Assembly (NCBI RefSeq): GCF_001513785.1 | Contig: NZ_LNQS01000008.1 | Span: forward strand, 796,322-860,321 | Reading direction: 5' to 3' | Length of the DNA stretch: 64,000 nt | Origin: Rheinheimera sp. EpRS3 | GTDB lineage: Bacteria; Pseudomonadota; Gammaproteobacteria; Enterobacterales; Alteromonadaceae | Shown here: in pieces, positions 9,858-20,243 of the stretch | Layout: every line of letters begins with the position of its first letter | How positions within the stretch are numbered: position 1 is the stretch's first letter | Program-made: the position numbers and the translations under genes | The notes under the pieces: generated by a model | What the model saw: the letters and a program-made list of their open reading frames with translations, nothing else | Told to the model about the DNA's origin: nothing | Databases searched by the model: none

Positions 9858-10068
9858 CCACTCATCTCCACGTTAACGCTTAAACAGAATTTAAGCGGCT
9901 GAATTTCAGCAATTATTATAAATCGAAAAAATATCGCCGATCATAATGAAAAGCCCTGCTTTACACAAGGATTAAGGCGGGCTGAATCAGTATTATCTTA
10001 AAGCTTTGCGTTATACGGCAAGCTATAGCCGCCAGTTTGCAGCCACAAAACAACGCAAATTATAGGCG
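9858..10068. other. Intergenic region, petA leader / past rpsI
   Basis: About 210 bases between the rpsI terminator and petA. It should contain the petABC promoter (AT-rich AATTATTATAAATCG near 9910). I see no coding potential or strong hairpin that I can defend. Confidence 0.35.
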
Positions 10069-10096
10069 AAAAAAACCCGGCAACTGGTGCCGGGTT
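10069..10096 (-). terminator. Terminator of rplM-rpsI
   Basis: On the minus strand an 8-bp stem AACCCGGC/GCCGGGTT with a 7-base loop runs into seven T, 20 bases past the rpsI stop. A textbook rho-independent terminator. Confidence 0.88.
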
Positions 10097-10115
10097 CTGG
10101 TACTTGATAAAACGA

Positions 10116-10508
10116 TTAACGTTTTGAGTACTGTGGACGTTTACGTGCTTTACGCAGACCCACTTTCTTACGTTCAACCTGACGGGCGTCACGGGTAACG
10201 AAGCCTGCTTTACGCAGTGCAGGACGCAGTGACTCGTCAAACTCCATCAGTGCACGGGTAATACCGTGACGGATAGCGCCGGCCTGACCGCTGATACCAC
10301 CACCTTTAACAGTGATGTACAGGTCGAATTTCTCAACCATACCAACCAGCTCTAATGGTTGCTTAACAATCATACAAGCGGTTTCGCGACCGAAGTATTC
10401 AGTTAACGCGCGCTGATTAACAACGATGTTACCTGAACCGGCTTTGATGAATACACGGGCCGTTGAGCTTTTACGACGACCAGTTCCGTAATATTGATTC
10501 TGTGCCAT
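10116..10508 (-). CDS. rpsI: 30S ribosomal protein S9
   Basis: Small-subunit protein whose C-terminal tail reaches the P-site tRNA. The 130-residue protein has the start [20 protein letters not shown], the [19 protein letters not shown] core and the basic tail ending KRPQYSKR, all diagnostic. It is 12 bases downstream of rplM in the conserved two-gene operon. Confidence 0.98.
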   Translation of the reverse strand: MAQNQYYGTGRRKSSTARVFIKAGSGNIVVNQRALTEYFGRETACMIVKQPLELVGMVEKFDLYITVKGGGISGQAGAIRHGITRALMEFDESLRPALRKAGFVTRDARQVERKKVGLRKARKRPQYSKR

Positions 10509-10520
10509 GTTATGCTCCGA

Positions 10521-10949
10521 TTAAATATCTAATACTTGCGGTTGCTGAGCAGCATGCTGATGCTCGGCGCCGGCGTAAACTTTCAACTTACGGAACATAG
10601 CGCGGCCCAGAGGGCCTTTTGGTAACATGCCTTTAATAGCAAGTTCCAGAACCATTTCTGGTTTCTTCGCGATCAATTTCTCGAAGCTGATTTCCTTGAT
10701 ACCACCAGGGAAGCCAGTGTGAGAATAATACATTTTGTTCTGTGCTTTGTTGCCGGTAACAGCCACTTTTTCCGCGTTTACCACGATGATGTAATCACCG
10801 GTATCCACGTGTGGGGTGTACTCTGGCTTGTGCTTGCCACGTAAACGGGCAGCGATTTCTGTTGCGATACGGCCCAGTGTTTTACCTGACGCATCAACAA
10901 CGAACCAGTCGCGGGTTACGCTTTCTGGCTTAGCAGTAAAAGTTTTCAT
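10521..10949 (-). CDS. rplM: 50S ribosomal protein L13
   Basis: Early-assembling large-subunit protein. The 142 residues show the N-terminal [19 protein letters not shown] and the [16 protein letters not shown] and [20 protein letters not shown] motifs. First gene of the rplM-rpsI operon. In E. coli L13 represses its own operon through the mRNA leader; a possible leader stem is listed separately. Confidence 0.98.
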   Translation of the reverse strand: MKTFTAKPESVTRDWFVVDASGKTLGRIATEIAARLRGKHKPEYTPHVDTGDYIIVVNAEKVAVTGNKAQNKMYYSHTGFPGGIKEISFEKLIAKKPEMVLELAIKGMLPKGPLGRAMFRKLKVYAGAEHQHAAQQPQVLDI

Positions 10950-11010
10950 TTATCTATCCAAAAATAACTTAGTTACACCTGACACCGTGCAGGGCTGATG
11001 CAGCGGATGT

Positions 11011-11052
11011 CGTTAGCGTACCCCTTCGAGTACAAAAACTACCGGGCTAACG
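11011..11052 (-). promoter_or_regulatory. Possible structured leader of rplM
   Basis: About 60 bases upstream of rplM, the minus strand can pair CGTTAGC with GCTAACG (7 bp) around an inner 28-base loop. It may be the site of L13 autoregulation or simply a leader stem. The pairing is seen in the sequence; the function is inferred from E. coli. Confidence 0.35.
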
Positions 11053-11152
11053 GCAGTATTAGGCTGTAACGTAGGCCGGGCGCGGATTATATATTAACCA
11101 ATTATAAAAATCAGCACTCTGTGCAGAAATTTCCACTGAAATGGCAAAAAAA

Positions 11153-12244
11153 CTATGGCAGGTGCGCTTTGGCCAGATAATCACGTGATTGCATTTCCTG
11201 TAGCCGGCTGATGCAGCGTTTAAATTCAAAATTTAAAATGCCCTCGGTATAAAGTTGTTCCAGCGCAGCTTCTGCCGAAATAATCAGCTTAACGTGGCGC
11301 TCATAAAACTCATCTACCAGGGCAATAAAACGCCGCGCCACATCGTCATTCTGCCGCCCCATTGTTTTAACACCAGACAGCAACACCGTATGATAACAGC
11401 GGCTTAGCTCCATATAGTCATATTGGCTGCGGGCGGTTTCGCATAACTCATTAAACGCAAACCAGACTATACCGTCAGCTTCATGCCGGGCGTGAAGTTT
11501 ACGGTTGGCGACTTCTATTTGGGCATCTTGCTGGCGCGGCTCTGTAGATAACGCATTAAAATACTGCAACAGGTTTGTTTCTGCCTGTGTATCAAGCGGA
11601 AAATGGTAAATTTCAGCTTTTTCCAGCGTGCGCAGCCGGTAGTCTATACCGCTGTCTACATTGACGGTTTGGGTATGTTGCTTAATTAAAGCGATTGCCG
11701 GCAAAAACCGGGCACGCTGCAGGCCGTTACGATACAGACCATCGGGCTCAATATTTGACGTTGCCACCAATGTAATACCGCGCGCAAACAAGGCTTGCAT
11801 TAAAGTACCGAGGATCATCGCATCAGTGATATCTGAAACAAAAAACTCGTCAAAACACAGAATGTCGGTTTCCTGCTTAAACTTATCCGCCACTTTTTCC
11901 AGTGGATCACTGACACCTTTTTGCAGCTTCAGCTCTTCATGCACCCGGTGCATAAAGCGGTGAAAATGTATCCGCAGTTTACGGGTGGTTGGCAGACATT
12001 CGTAAAAGGTATCTACCAGATAGGTTTTACCACGCCCTACTCCGCCCCAGAAATACAGGCCTTTTAGTGGCTGCTGTACCGTTGTTTTGCCGGTAAGCCG
12101 CTGCCACAATGAAGGTGAAGCTGGCTTATGGCTGACAATATCATCATAAAGTCGCTGCAACTGAGCAACAGCAAAAGCCTGCGCCGCATCATGCTGAAAG
12201 TCATCCCGCGTTAAATCCTGCTGGTATTTTTCTAATGGTGTCAT
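11153..12244 (-). CDS. zapE: Cell-division ATPase ZapE (AFG1-like)
   Basis: AAA-type ATPase related to mitochondrial AFG1 that associates with the FtsZ ring during late constriction or stress in E. coli. It shows the Walker A GGVGRGKT and the Walker B ILCFDEFFVSD, then the sensor segment LVATSNIEPDGLYRNGLQR. I prefer the ATG at 12244 (MTPLEKYQQDL), where the family similarity begins. A TTG ten codons upstream, at 12274, has a weak AGGG in front of it and is the alternative. The gene is divergent from zapG, as in enterobacteria. Confidence 0.93.
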   Translation of the reverse strand: MTPLEKYQQDLTRDDFQHDAAQAFAVAQLQRLYDDIVSHKPASPSLWQRLTGKTTVQQPLKGLYFWGGVGRGKTYLVDTFYECLPTTRKLRIHFHRFMHRVHEELKLQKGVSDPLEKVADKFKQETDILCFDEFFVSDITDAMILGTLMQALFARGITLVATSNIEPDGLYRNGLQRARFLPAIALIKQHTQTVNVDSGIDYRLRTLEKAEIYHFPLDTQAETNLLQYFNALSTEPRQQDAQIEVANRKLHARHEADGIVWFAFNELCETARSQYDYMELSRCYHTVLLSGVKTMGRQNDDVARRFIALVDEFYERHVKLIISAEAALEQLYTEGILNFEFKRCISRLQEMQSRDYLAKAHLP

Positions 12245-12369
12245 CTGAGTACTACTTGAAAGCTGGCACGCCAAGCCCTAAATAAGAGCATTAATAGTAA
12301 CATGCCTTACCACTCTGGATAAGAAGTTAGGTTACACTTATTGCTGAATTTACCCCCGCAGGAGTTGTT

Positions 12370-12810
12370 ATGGAATATATGTATGCTGCAGCCTGGCTTA
12401 TCGCCGGTTTAGTGATAGGTGCAGGCATCACACGCTGGTTAACGCTGAAACAGTTTAACAAGCATAAACTGCAGCTGGAACTGGAAGAAAGCCAAACTCA
12501 ATTAAAGCAATACCGGCACGATGTTTCAGAGCATCTGGAAACCACCAACCAGTTAATGACCCAGCTGCAGGATAATTACGCCCGTATTGCCCGCCATATT
12601 GCCGACTCCAAAATGCAGCTGGTCGAACGCCCGACAGAGTCTGTACGCCAGGATATAAACTACCTGTCCGGTGACACCGCAGCCTATATTCGCCAGTCGC
12701 TGAATCAAATTGACGAGAAACGCCGGGTTTATTCTACCGCAGAGCAACAACCGCGCGATTACTCTGCTGAAGCCAGTGGAATAATTAAGCAGCGTAAACC
12801 TGCAGAATAA
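12370..12810 (+). CDS. zapG: Z-ring associated protein ZapG (DUF1043/YhcB)
   Basis: Small inner-membrane protein of 146 residues: one N-terminal membrane helix (about 5-24, AAAWLIAGLVIGAGITRWL), then a long coiled coil (about 30-75, rich in Gln, Glu and Leu) and a polar tail. YhcB/ZapG links cell division with envelope synthesis in E. coli. Its position between zapE and degQ is conserved. A good ribosome site (CGCAGGAG) precedes the ATG. Confidence 0.9.
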   Translation: MEYMYAAAWLIAGLVIGAGITRWLTLKQFNKHKLQLELEESQTQLKQYRHDVSEHLETTNQLMTQLQDNYARIARHIADSKMQLVERPTESVRQDINYLSGDTAAYIRQSLNQIDEKRRVYSTAEQQPRDYSAEASGIIKQRKPAE

Positions 12811-12838
12811 TTTGTTACACAAAGCAAAACCGTCAGCT

Positions 12839-12867
12839 GAACTTTTTTTATTACGACACGTTCTTAG
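12839..12867 (+). promoter_or_regulatory. Candidate sigma-E-type promoter for degQ
   Basis: GAACTT at 12839-12844 is followed after 17 bases by TCTTAG (or after 16 by TTCTTA), a reasonable match to the sigma-E pattern GAACTT-N16-TCTGA known from degP promoters. A strong ribosome site, AAAGGAGA, lies between it and the degQ ATG. Functional assignment is inference. Confidence 0.4.
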
Positions 12868-12897
12868 TCGCACAATGTTAAAGGAGACTATTACGCT

Positions 12898-14247
12898 ATG
12901 AATAAGAAATTGTCATTGCTTGGCGCAGCTGTTGCTGCCAGTCTGTTGTTGACAACACCACAACCAGCAGATGCCAGAATACCGCTGTTCTCATCAGAGC
13001 AGGAAATGCCTACTCTGGCGCCGATGCTGGAGCAAGCAACACCGGCAGTGGTACATATCTCGGTTGAGGGCAGCCGCGAGGTACGTCAGCGTTTACCTGA
13101 AGCTTTCCGTTATTTCTTTGGCCAGCGTGGCCAGGGTGAGTACCGCGAAGAACGGCCTTTTAAAGGCCTGGGTTCTGGCGTGGTAATTGACGCTGATAAA
13201 GGTTATATCGTCACCAATAACCACGTTATTCAGGATGCTAACGACATCGAAGTGCGGCTAAAAGATGGCCGCACTTTTAAAGCGAAAAAACTTGGTGCCG
13301 ATCCGGAAAGCGATATCGCCCTGCTCCAGATTGAAGCGAAAAAGCTGGTACAAATTCCGCTGGCTGACTCAGACAAAACCCGGGTCGGCGACTTTGCTAT
13401 TGCAATTGGTAACCCTTTTGGCCTGGAGCAAACCGTTACTTCCGGTATTATCAGCGCACTGGGCCGGGGCGGCCTGGGTATTGAAGGCCTGGAAGATTTT
13501 ATCCAAACCGACGCTGCCATAAACAGCGGTAATTCAGGCGGTGCTTTGGTCAACCTGCGCGGCGAGCTTATTGGCATCAATACCGCTATTCTGGGGCCAA
13601 ACGGCGGCAATATCGGCATTGGTTTTGCCATTCCGGCCAATATGATGAAAAACCTGGTTGATCAAATTATTGAACATGGTGAAATTCGTCGTGGCAGCTT
13701 AGGCATCAGAGGGCAGGATGTCACCGCCGACTTAACTGAAGCAATGAACTTAAGTGTTAGCCGTGGTGCTTTTGTTAACGAAGTTCTGCCCGATAGTGCG
13801 GCAGAAAAAGCCGGTTTAAAATCCGGTGACGTTATTGTCAGCATGAATGGCAACAAAATCAGCTCCTTTTTGGAACTACGCGCTAAAGTGGGTACGCTGG
13901 GCGCTGGCCGTGAAGCTAAGCTTGGCATACTGCGTGATGGTAAAGAACGTACGGTTACCGTTAAGTTGCAGGAACTGGCCAGTGGCCAGGTAGCAGCGAA
14001 TCAGATGCACCCTATGCTGGACGGTGCCGAGTTATCTAATGCTGACGGTGGGGTAAAAATTGATGCTGTGGCCAATAACTCAGCAGCAGCTCAGATCGGA
14101 TTGCTGCCAGATGATGTAATCGTTGGTGTTAATCGTCAGCGTGTTGCTAACCTGGCTGAACTGCGTAAAGCGCTGGAAAACCGCAGTGGTGTAGCTGCAC
14201 TTAATATTCAGCGCGGTAATACTAATCTTTATGTGTTAATCCGCTGA
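12898..14247 (+). CDS. degQ: Periplasmic Do-family serine protease DegQ/DegP
   Basis: Envelope quality-control protease and chaperone. The 449 residues comprise a signal peptide (about 1-26, ending ADA), a trypsin-like domain with catalytic His in TNNHVIQDAND, Asp in PESDIALLQI and Ser in NSGNSGGALVN, then two PDZ domains (about 255-345 and 360-445). Two PDZ domains separate it from DegS next door. The short LA-loop favours DegQ over DegP. It is followed by a long hairpin and then degS. Confidence 0.93.
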   Translation: MNKKLSLLGAAVAASLLLTTPQPADARIPLFSSEQEMPTLAPMLEQATPAVVHISVEGSREVRQRLPEAFRYFFGQRGQGEYREERPFKGLGSGVVIDADKGYIVTNNHVIQDANDIEVRLKDGRTFKAKKLGADPESDIALLQIEAKKLVQIPLADSDKTRVGDFAIAIGNPFGLEQTVTSGIISALGRGGLGIEGLEDFIQTDAAINSGNSGGALVNLRGELIGINTAILGPNGGNIGIGFAIPANMMKNLVDQIIEHGEIRRGSLGIRGQDVTADLTEAMNLSVSRGAFVNEVLPDSAAEKAGLKSGDVIVSMNGNKISSFLELRAKVGTLGAGREAKLGILRDGKERTVTVKLQELASGQVAANQMHPMLDGAELSNADGGVKIDAVANNSAAAQIGLLPDDVIVGVNRQRVANLAELRKALENRSGVAALNIQRGNTNLYVLIR

Positions 14248-14256
14248 TAGCAAAGG

Positions 14257-14287
14257 TTTAAGCAGTAGCCAATGGCTACTGCTTAAA
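14257..14287 (+). terminator. Long perfect hairpin after degQ
   Basis: A 14-bp perfect stem (TTTAAGCAGTAGCC pairing with GGCTACTGCTTAAA) and a 3-base loop start 9 bases after the degQ stop. There is no T-run behind it. It may stabilise the degQ message or pause polymerase rather than act as a standard terminator. Confidence 0.6.
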
Positions 14288-14340
14288 CAATATTAATGCT
14301 ATGCTAGCCTAACTTAAACTTTGCAGATAATTCAGATCCC

Positions 14341-15421
14341 GTGGCCAAATTTTTGTTTTTTTTGCTTAAGAGCATCGCCTACGGGCTCGCGTTAGCATTT
14401 TTGCTGATGCTGGTATTTCCATCCCTAAATCAGCTGTCAGTACCACTGTTTAAAGCCGCAGAAGTCAGCGAAGATGACGCCCCTGTCAGCTACGCTCAGG
14501 CAGTCCGGCGAGCTGCACCGGCGGTAGTTAATGTTTATACCCGCAGCACCCTGGTTGATCCCCGTTCTTTACGTCCCCGCACTATAGAGCGCCAAGAGCT
14601 GGGCTCCGGCGTGGTAATGAGTGCGCAGGGCTATATTCTTACCAACTATCATGTGGTGTATGGTGCCGATCATATTGAGATTGCATTACAGGATGGCCGC
14701 TGGCTGGAAGCCGTACTGATTGGCCAGGACGAACTCACCGATCTGGCCGTATTGTATGTACAGGCGGAAAATTTACCGGTTATTCCGCAAGATACCGAGC
14801 TTGACCCCCAGGTGGGTGATGTAGTGCTGGCAATAGGTAACCCGCTCAATCTGGGGCAAACGATTACGCAGGGCATTATCAGTGCCAATGGTAACACTGG
14901 CCTAAGCTCACGCGGTTATATTGATTTTATGCGGATGGATGCCGCCATCAACCGTGGCAACTCTGGTGGCGCTCTGGTAAACAGCAACGGTACTTTGGTG
15001 GGTATTAATGCTGCTGCTTTTCAACTGGAAAACCAGGATATTCAGGGGATCTTTTTTGCTATCCCTTATAAACTGGCGCAGAACGTTATGCAGAAGCTGA
15101 TAAAGCATGGCAAAGTTACTCGCAGCCACCTTGGTGTATCAGGTGATGCAGTAGTTAACGCGGCTGGCGACAGGCTGATATCATCAGGGCAGACGTTATA
15201 CGGCCTTAGTATTACTGCGGTAAACGCTAACGGACCGGCAGCCGAAGCTGGCCTGCAAACCGGTGATATTATTCTGGAAATTGACGGTCAGCGCTTTAAC
15301 AGCGTGCAACAGGCACTGAATATTATTGCCGAGACCACGCCTAACAGCGAAATGGTACTCACCATTGATCGTAATAATCAACAGTTAAGCATTAAAGCCA
15401 TAACCCGCGAATTACGCCGTT

Positions 15422-15423
<2 letters not shown>
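14341..15423 (+). CDS. degS: Inner-membrane serine protease DegS
   Basis: Site-1 protease of the envelope-stress cascade: on sensing misfolded porin tails it cuts the anti-sigma factor RseA and releases sigma-E. The 360 residues have an N-terminal membrane anchor (about 5-25), a protease domain with catalytic His in TNYHVVYG, Asp in LTDLAVL and Ser in NRGNSGGALVN, and a single C-terminal PDZ. It starts with GTG. The degQ-degS order is conserved. Confidence 0.93.
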
Positions 15424-16696
<1,273 letters not shown>

Positions 16697-16699
16697 TTA

Positions 16700-16957
16700 C
16701 TACATCGGAGGGTTAAGAAGTTTTTCTCTACGCCACTGCTGCGGTGTAAAGGTCTTAATGCTGACAGCATGAATAGAACCATCAGCTATCGCAGCCATTA
16801 AAGGTGCATAAATCATTTGTTGCTGCTTAACACGGCTGACATCAGTAAAACATTCGCCCACTGCAATTACTGCATAATGAGAGCCTTCAGCAGTAACTCT
16901 GACTTCAGCTAGCTGCAACTTCTCAGTCAGCAGCTGCTCAATCTGTTTTATTTCCAA
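16700..16957 (-). CDS. ibaG: BolA-family protein IbaG
   Basis: An 85-residue BolA-like protein. BolA proteins pair with monothiol glutaredoxins and coordinate Fe-S clusters; IbaG is linked to acid resistance in E. coli. Visible family features are GSHYAVIAVGECF and the RVKQQQMIYAPLMAAIADGSIHAVSIKTFTP region containing the helix and the last strand. It lies between mlaB and murA as in E. coli. Confidence 0.93.
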   Translation of the reverse strand: MEIKQIEQLLTEKLQLAEVRVTAEGSHYAVIAVGECFTDVSRVKQQQMIYAPLMAAIADGSIHAVSIKTFTPQQWRREKLLNPPM

Positions 16958-16966
16958 AGTTAAACC

Positions 16967-17260
16967 TTAATCTATAACAGGCAATAACGCCTTGACCGCA
17001 CTAACATCGGCTAATGATAACAGCTGTTGCGGTACATTACATAATGCTACAGAAACCCCTTGGCTTTTCGCTACTGCCAATTGCTGCAGTAACCAGGCTA
17101 AGCCTGCTGTGTCAACGTTGTTCAGTGCGGTAAAATCAAACCGCACTGTACCTTGCAGGCTATTTAACAGGGTAAAGGGTGAATACAGCATTAACGTATC
17201 ACGATTTAACGCACCGGTAAAACGCAAACTGTCGCCGTCCTGCACGATGTTTAACGTCAC
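16967..17260 (-). CDS. mlaB: STAS-domain protein MlaB
   Basis: Cytoplasmic STAS-domain subunit that stabilises the MlaFEDB phospholipid transporter. The 97 residues show the NVDTAGLAWLLQQL helix typical of STAS domains with the conserved Asp-Thr/Ser position. Its start overlaps the mlaC stop by 4 bases. Last of the five mla genes. Confidence 0.9.
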   Translation of the reverse strand: MTLNIVQDGDSLRFTGALNRDTLMLYSPFTLLNSLQGTVRFDFTALNNVDTAGLAWLLQQLAVAKSQGVSVALCNVPQQLLSLADVSAVKALLPVID

Positions 17261-17910
17261 TTTTCTTCCGCCTTGGTAATAGGTGCCTTGGCTTTTTCAA
17301 TCAGCATGGTTGTTACGCTATTAAGGCCTTGCTGACGGATCAGGTTACCCAGCTCTGCTCTTTTGCTATCCAGTAGCGATATACCCTCAGCCACCATATC
17401 AAACACCAGCCAGTTGTCTGTATCTTTACCACGGCGCAGTTTAAACTCAATGTTGATGTCTGGCTTGCCAGGGTCAATCACCCGGGTTCTGATGGAAATA
17501 ATTTTTTGGTTCTCAGCAATACGGCCTGGCTCAATTACCACTTTCTGATCACGATACTGAGTAAACACACCAGCGTAAGTAGCAACCATATAGTTTTGGA
17601 ATGCATCAACAAACGCCAGCAAATCTTCTCTTGGTGTATTACGCAGATCAGCACTGTTACCAATAACGCGAAGCGCGGCATACCGGCTATCAATATGAGG
17701 CACCAGTTCTTCATTTACAATTAAACGCAGTACTTCAGGGTCGGCCTGAATTTTGCTCTGATCCTGAGCAATGCGGCTAAACGTTTTGTCTGCCAGCACT
17801 TCCATCATCTTATAAGGGTCTGAGTAGGTGTCTGTCGACGCGTTAGCAGAAGACGTGTAGCCGCTCAAAGCGACCAGAAAAGCTAGTAAGAATGCATAAA
17901 GTTTCATCAT
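17257..17910 (-). CDS. mlaC: Periplasmic phospholipid carrier MlaC
   Basis: Shuttles phospholipid between the outer-membrane MlaA-porin complex and the inner-membrane MlaFEDB complex. The 217-residue protein has a signal peptide (about 1-24, ending ANA) and the MlaC/Tol-Tol-Ttg2D fold, with family features YAALRVIG, FVDAFQNYMVATYAGVFTQY and WLVFDMVAEGISLL. It is coupled to mlaD (1-base overlap) and mlaB. Confidence 0.94.
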   Translation of the reverse strand: MMKLYAFLLAFLVALSGYTSSANASTDTYSDPYKMMEVLADKTFSRIAQDQSKIQADPEVLRLIVNEELVPHIDSRYAALRVIGNSADLRNTPREDLLAFVDAFQNYMVATYAGVFTQYRDQKVVIEPGRIAENQKIISIRTRVIDPGKPDINIEFKLRRGKDTDNWLVFDMVAEGISLLDSKRAELGNLIRQQGLNSVTTMLIEKAKAPITKAEEK

Positions 17911-18386
17911 CAGTTCCCGCGGTTAAATAAGAATTGTCCAATCAGCTCTTCCAGAACTAATGCTGACTTGGTGTCTTCGATGTAGTCACCATCAACCAGA
18001 ATTTCAACGGTTTCATCCAGAAAACCTGGTTGCAGGCCTAAATATTGCTCTCCCAATAAACCAGACGTCAAAATCGCCAGAGTGCTTGTTTCGGGAAAGT
18101 TGCTGTAATCGCTGTTAATTTCCAGCGTAACCACCGGTGTGTAGTAAGTGGTATCCAGTTGTATTGCAGCAACGCGTCCTACCACTACGCCACCTACTTT
18201 TACCGGCGAGCGCACTTTCAAACCACCGATATTCTCAAACTTCGCATGCAGTTGGTAAGTTTGACTACTGCCTCCCATGCCGGTACTGGCGACTTTCAAT
18301 GACAACATCAGAAATGCTGCTATTGCTAATACGATGAAACAACCTACTAAAATTTCTATTTTCCGTGTGGTCATGTTATCCACCAA
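17910..18386 (-). CDS. mlaD: MCE-domain substrate-binding protein MlaD
   Basis: Membrane-anchored MCE protein that forms a hexameric ring on MlaE and passes phospholipids. The 158 residues have one N-terminal membrane helix (about 10-28) and an MCE domain with [23 protein letters not shown] and [11 protein letters not shown]. It could start at either of two nearby Met codons (MVDNMTTRK...). It overlaps mlaE by 11 bases. Confidence 0.94.
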   Translation of the reverse strand: MVDNMTTRKIEILVGCFIVLAIAAFLMLSLKVASTGMGGSSQTYQLHAKFENIGGLKVRSPVKVGGVVVGRVAAIQLDTTYYTPVVTLEINSDYSNFPETSTLAILTSGLLGEQYLGLQPGFLDETVEILVDGDYIEDTKSALVLEELIGQFLFNRGN

Positions 18387-19158
18387 ACATTAATGCAGTT
18401 AAAATAAAGTCAAAACCCAACACTGCCAGCGATGCAGTAACAACAGTTTGTGTTGTTGCCCGGCTGATACCCTCAGAGGTGGGCACAGCGTCATAGCCTT
18501 TGTGCAGAGCGATCCAGATCACAATAAGAGCGAATACAACACTTTTGATAATGCCATTTACCACATCATCATAAAAATCGACGTTTGCCTGCATAGCAGA
18601 CCAGTAACCACCACCATCAACACCTAACCAGTCAACACCAACCAGATGCCCCCCCAAAATACCAACCGCCGTAAATATCATCGCCAGTAACGGCAAACTA
18701 ATTACACCCGCCCAGAACCGGGGTGCGATAATGCGCCGCAGTGGGTCTACCGCCATCATTTCCATGCTGGACAATTGCTCGGTAGCTTTCATCAAGCCAA
18801 TTTCTGCTGTTAACGCGCTACCTGCCCGCCCGGCAAATAGCAAAGCGGCAACCACAGGGCCCAGTTCACGTAACAAACTTAGAGCGACCAAAGGCCCAAG
18901 CATTTGCTCAGCACCAAATTTCACCAGCACTGTGTAGCCCTGCAACGACAGCACCATGCCGATAAACAAACCAGATACCAGAATAATCAGTAAAGACAGC
19001 ACGCCAATAACATAAAGCTGCTTTATCAACAGTGGTAAACCTTTGCGAACATTCGGAATACCAATAATAGCGCCAAACAACATGATGCCAGCCCGACCAA
19101 AGCCAGTGATGTTGTTAATGGTTGCTGCGCCCAGTTGCTGTAACTTGTCTGCAATCAC
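18376..19158 (-). CDS. mlaE: Phospholipid ABC permease MlaE
   Basis: Integral membrane permease of the MlaFEDB complex. The 260 residues carry about six membrane segments. Conserved stretches are [38 protein letters not shown] and the coupling-helix segment [19 protein letters not shown]. Start and stop overlap mlaF and mlaD, consistent with one transcript. Confidence 0.95.
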   Translation of the reverse strand: MIADKLQQLGAATINNITGFGRAGIMLFGAIIGIPNVRKGLPLLIKQLYVIGVLSLLIILVSGLFIGMVLSLQGYTVLVKFGAEQMLGPLVALSLLRELGPVVAALLFAGRAGSALTAEIGLMKATEQLSSMEMMAVDPLRRIIAPRFWAGVISLPLLAMIFTAVGILGGHLVGVDWLGVDGGGYWSAMQANVDFYDDVVNGIIKSVVFALIVIWIALHKGYDAVPTSEGISRATTQTVVTASLAVLGFDFILTALMFGG

Positions 19159-19958
19159 CTGGTTAACTCCATTAATTCCTGCTCATACGGTGCGGCTTTA
19201 AAATGAAACGGTACAGCGCCATCAGCCTCGCCTTTAAGGAACTGCTGCACCAATGCAGACGGATCATTACGCAGTTGCTCCGGCGTACCCTGCCCAATTA
19301 CGGTTTGTTCTGCGACAACATACACATAATCAGCAATACTCATCACCTCTGTTACGTCATGAGATACCACAACAGATGTCAGGCCCAGTGCATTATTTAA
19401 CGAGCGGATAAGCCGCACAATAACACCCATAGAAATAGGGTCCTGACCGGCAAAAGGTTCATCGTACATTATTAACTCTGGGTCCAGCGCTATTGCCCGG
19501 GCCAGTGCAGCACGTCTTGCCATACCTCCGGACAACTCAGCTGGCATTAAGTCACGGGCACCACGTAAGCCAACGGCTTCGAGTTTCATCAGTACAATCA
19601 AGCGGATTAAAGCTTCGGGTAGGCGCGTATGTTCACGGATCGGGAAAGCCACATTGTTAAATACAGACATCTCGGTAAACAGAGCGCCGCTTTGAAACAA
19701 CATACTCATCTTCTTACGTGCCTGATACAGCTCCCGGCGCGACAAATCAGGAATATTTTGGCCTTCAAACAAAATTTTGCCGCTATCAGGCTTTAACTGG
19801 CCGCCAATTAAGCGCAACAAAGTGGTTTTACCTATGCCACTTGGTCCCATAATGGCAGTAACCTTGCCGCGGGCAAACTGCATATTCAAATCACGATAAA
19901 TTATCCGCTCACCCCGGCTAAAGGTCAGGTGCTGGATGTCAATCAGAGTATCAGCCAA
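19155..19958 (-). CDS. mlaF: Phospholipid ABC ATPase MlaF
   Basis: ATPase of MlaFEDB, which maintains outer-membrane lipid asymmetry. It shows Walker [10 protein letters not shown], the signature [14 protein letters not shown] and Walker [15 protein letters not shown] choose a TTG start at 19958 ([11 protein letters not shown]) because GCGGAGAG lies 7 bases upstream and it begins at the family's usual point. The longer reading from a GTG at 20006 adds 16 residues with no good ribosome site. First gene of mlaFEDCB-ibaG-murA. Confidence 0.9.
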   Translation of the reverse strand: MADTLIDIQHLTFSRGERIIYRDLNMQFARGKVTAIMGPSGIGKTTLLRLIGGQLKPDSGKILFEGQNIPDLSRRELYQARKKMSMLFQSGALFTEMSVFNNVAFPIREHTRLPEALIRLIVLMKLEAVGLRGARDLMPAELSGGMARRAALARAIALDPELIMYDEPFAGQDPISMGVIVRLIRSLNNALGLTSVVVSHDVTEVMSIADYVYVVAEQTVIGQGTPEQLRNDPSALVQQFLKGEADGAVPFHFKAAPYEQELMELTR

Positions 19959-20006
19959 ACTATTCTCTCCGCTTATCGCAGCTATACTGCTTGCTGTGCT
20001 ACCCAC

Positions 20007-20243
20007 AACCTGATAATGCTAGGCAATATACATACATCAGTGTATGTTTTCAATCAGACTGCTGCTAAAGTTGTATTATTGTAAACGTGTTCAGGTGTAA
20101 AGTCGTTACATTAAATCGTAACAAAGTATGCGAAAAATCGATCTTGCCATCAGAGGCCAGCTTTTTTTGCAATTCGCGCCGATAAGCAGGAAAATACCAG
20201 GCAATACCTTACACAGAACTTACAGAGAACAGGGAACTTCATA
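20007..20243. promoter_or_regulatory. Divergent control region mlaF / yrbG
   Basis: A gap of about 240-290 bases between divergent operons, depending on the mlaF start. It contains an inverted repeat, ACATAC at 20030-20035 and GTATGT at 20042-20047, within AT-rich sequence. This may be a promoter or operator element. It is too weak to name a regulator. Confidence 0.4.

Noticed and set aside
13230..13640. 136-codon minus-strand frame inside degQ
   Set aside because: It is opposite the conserved protease domain and its composition mirrors the sense codons; no independent support.
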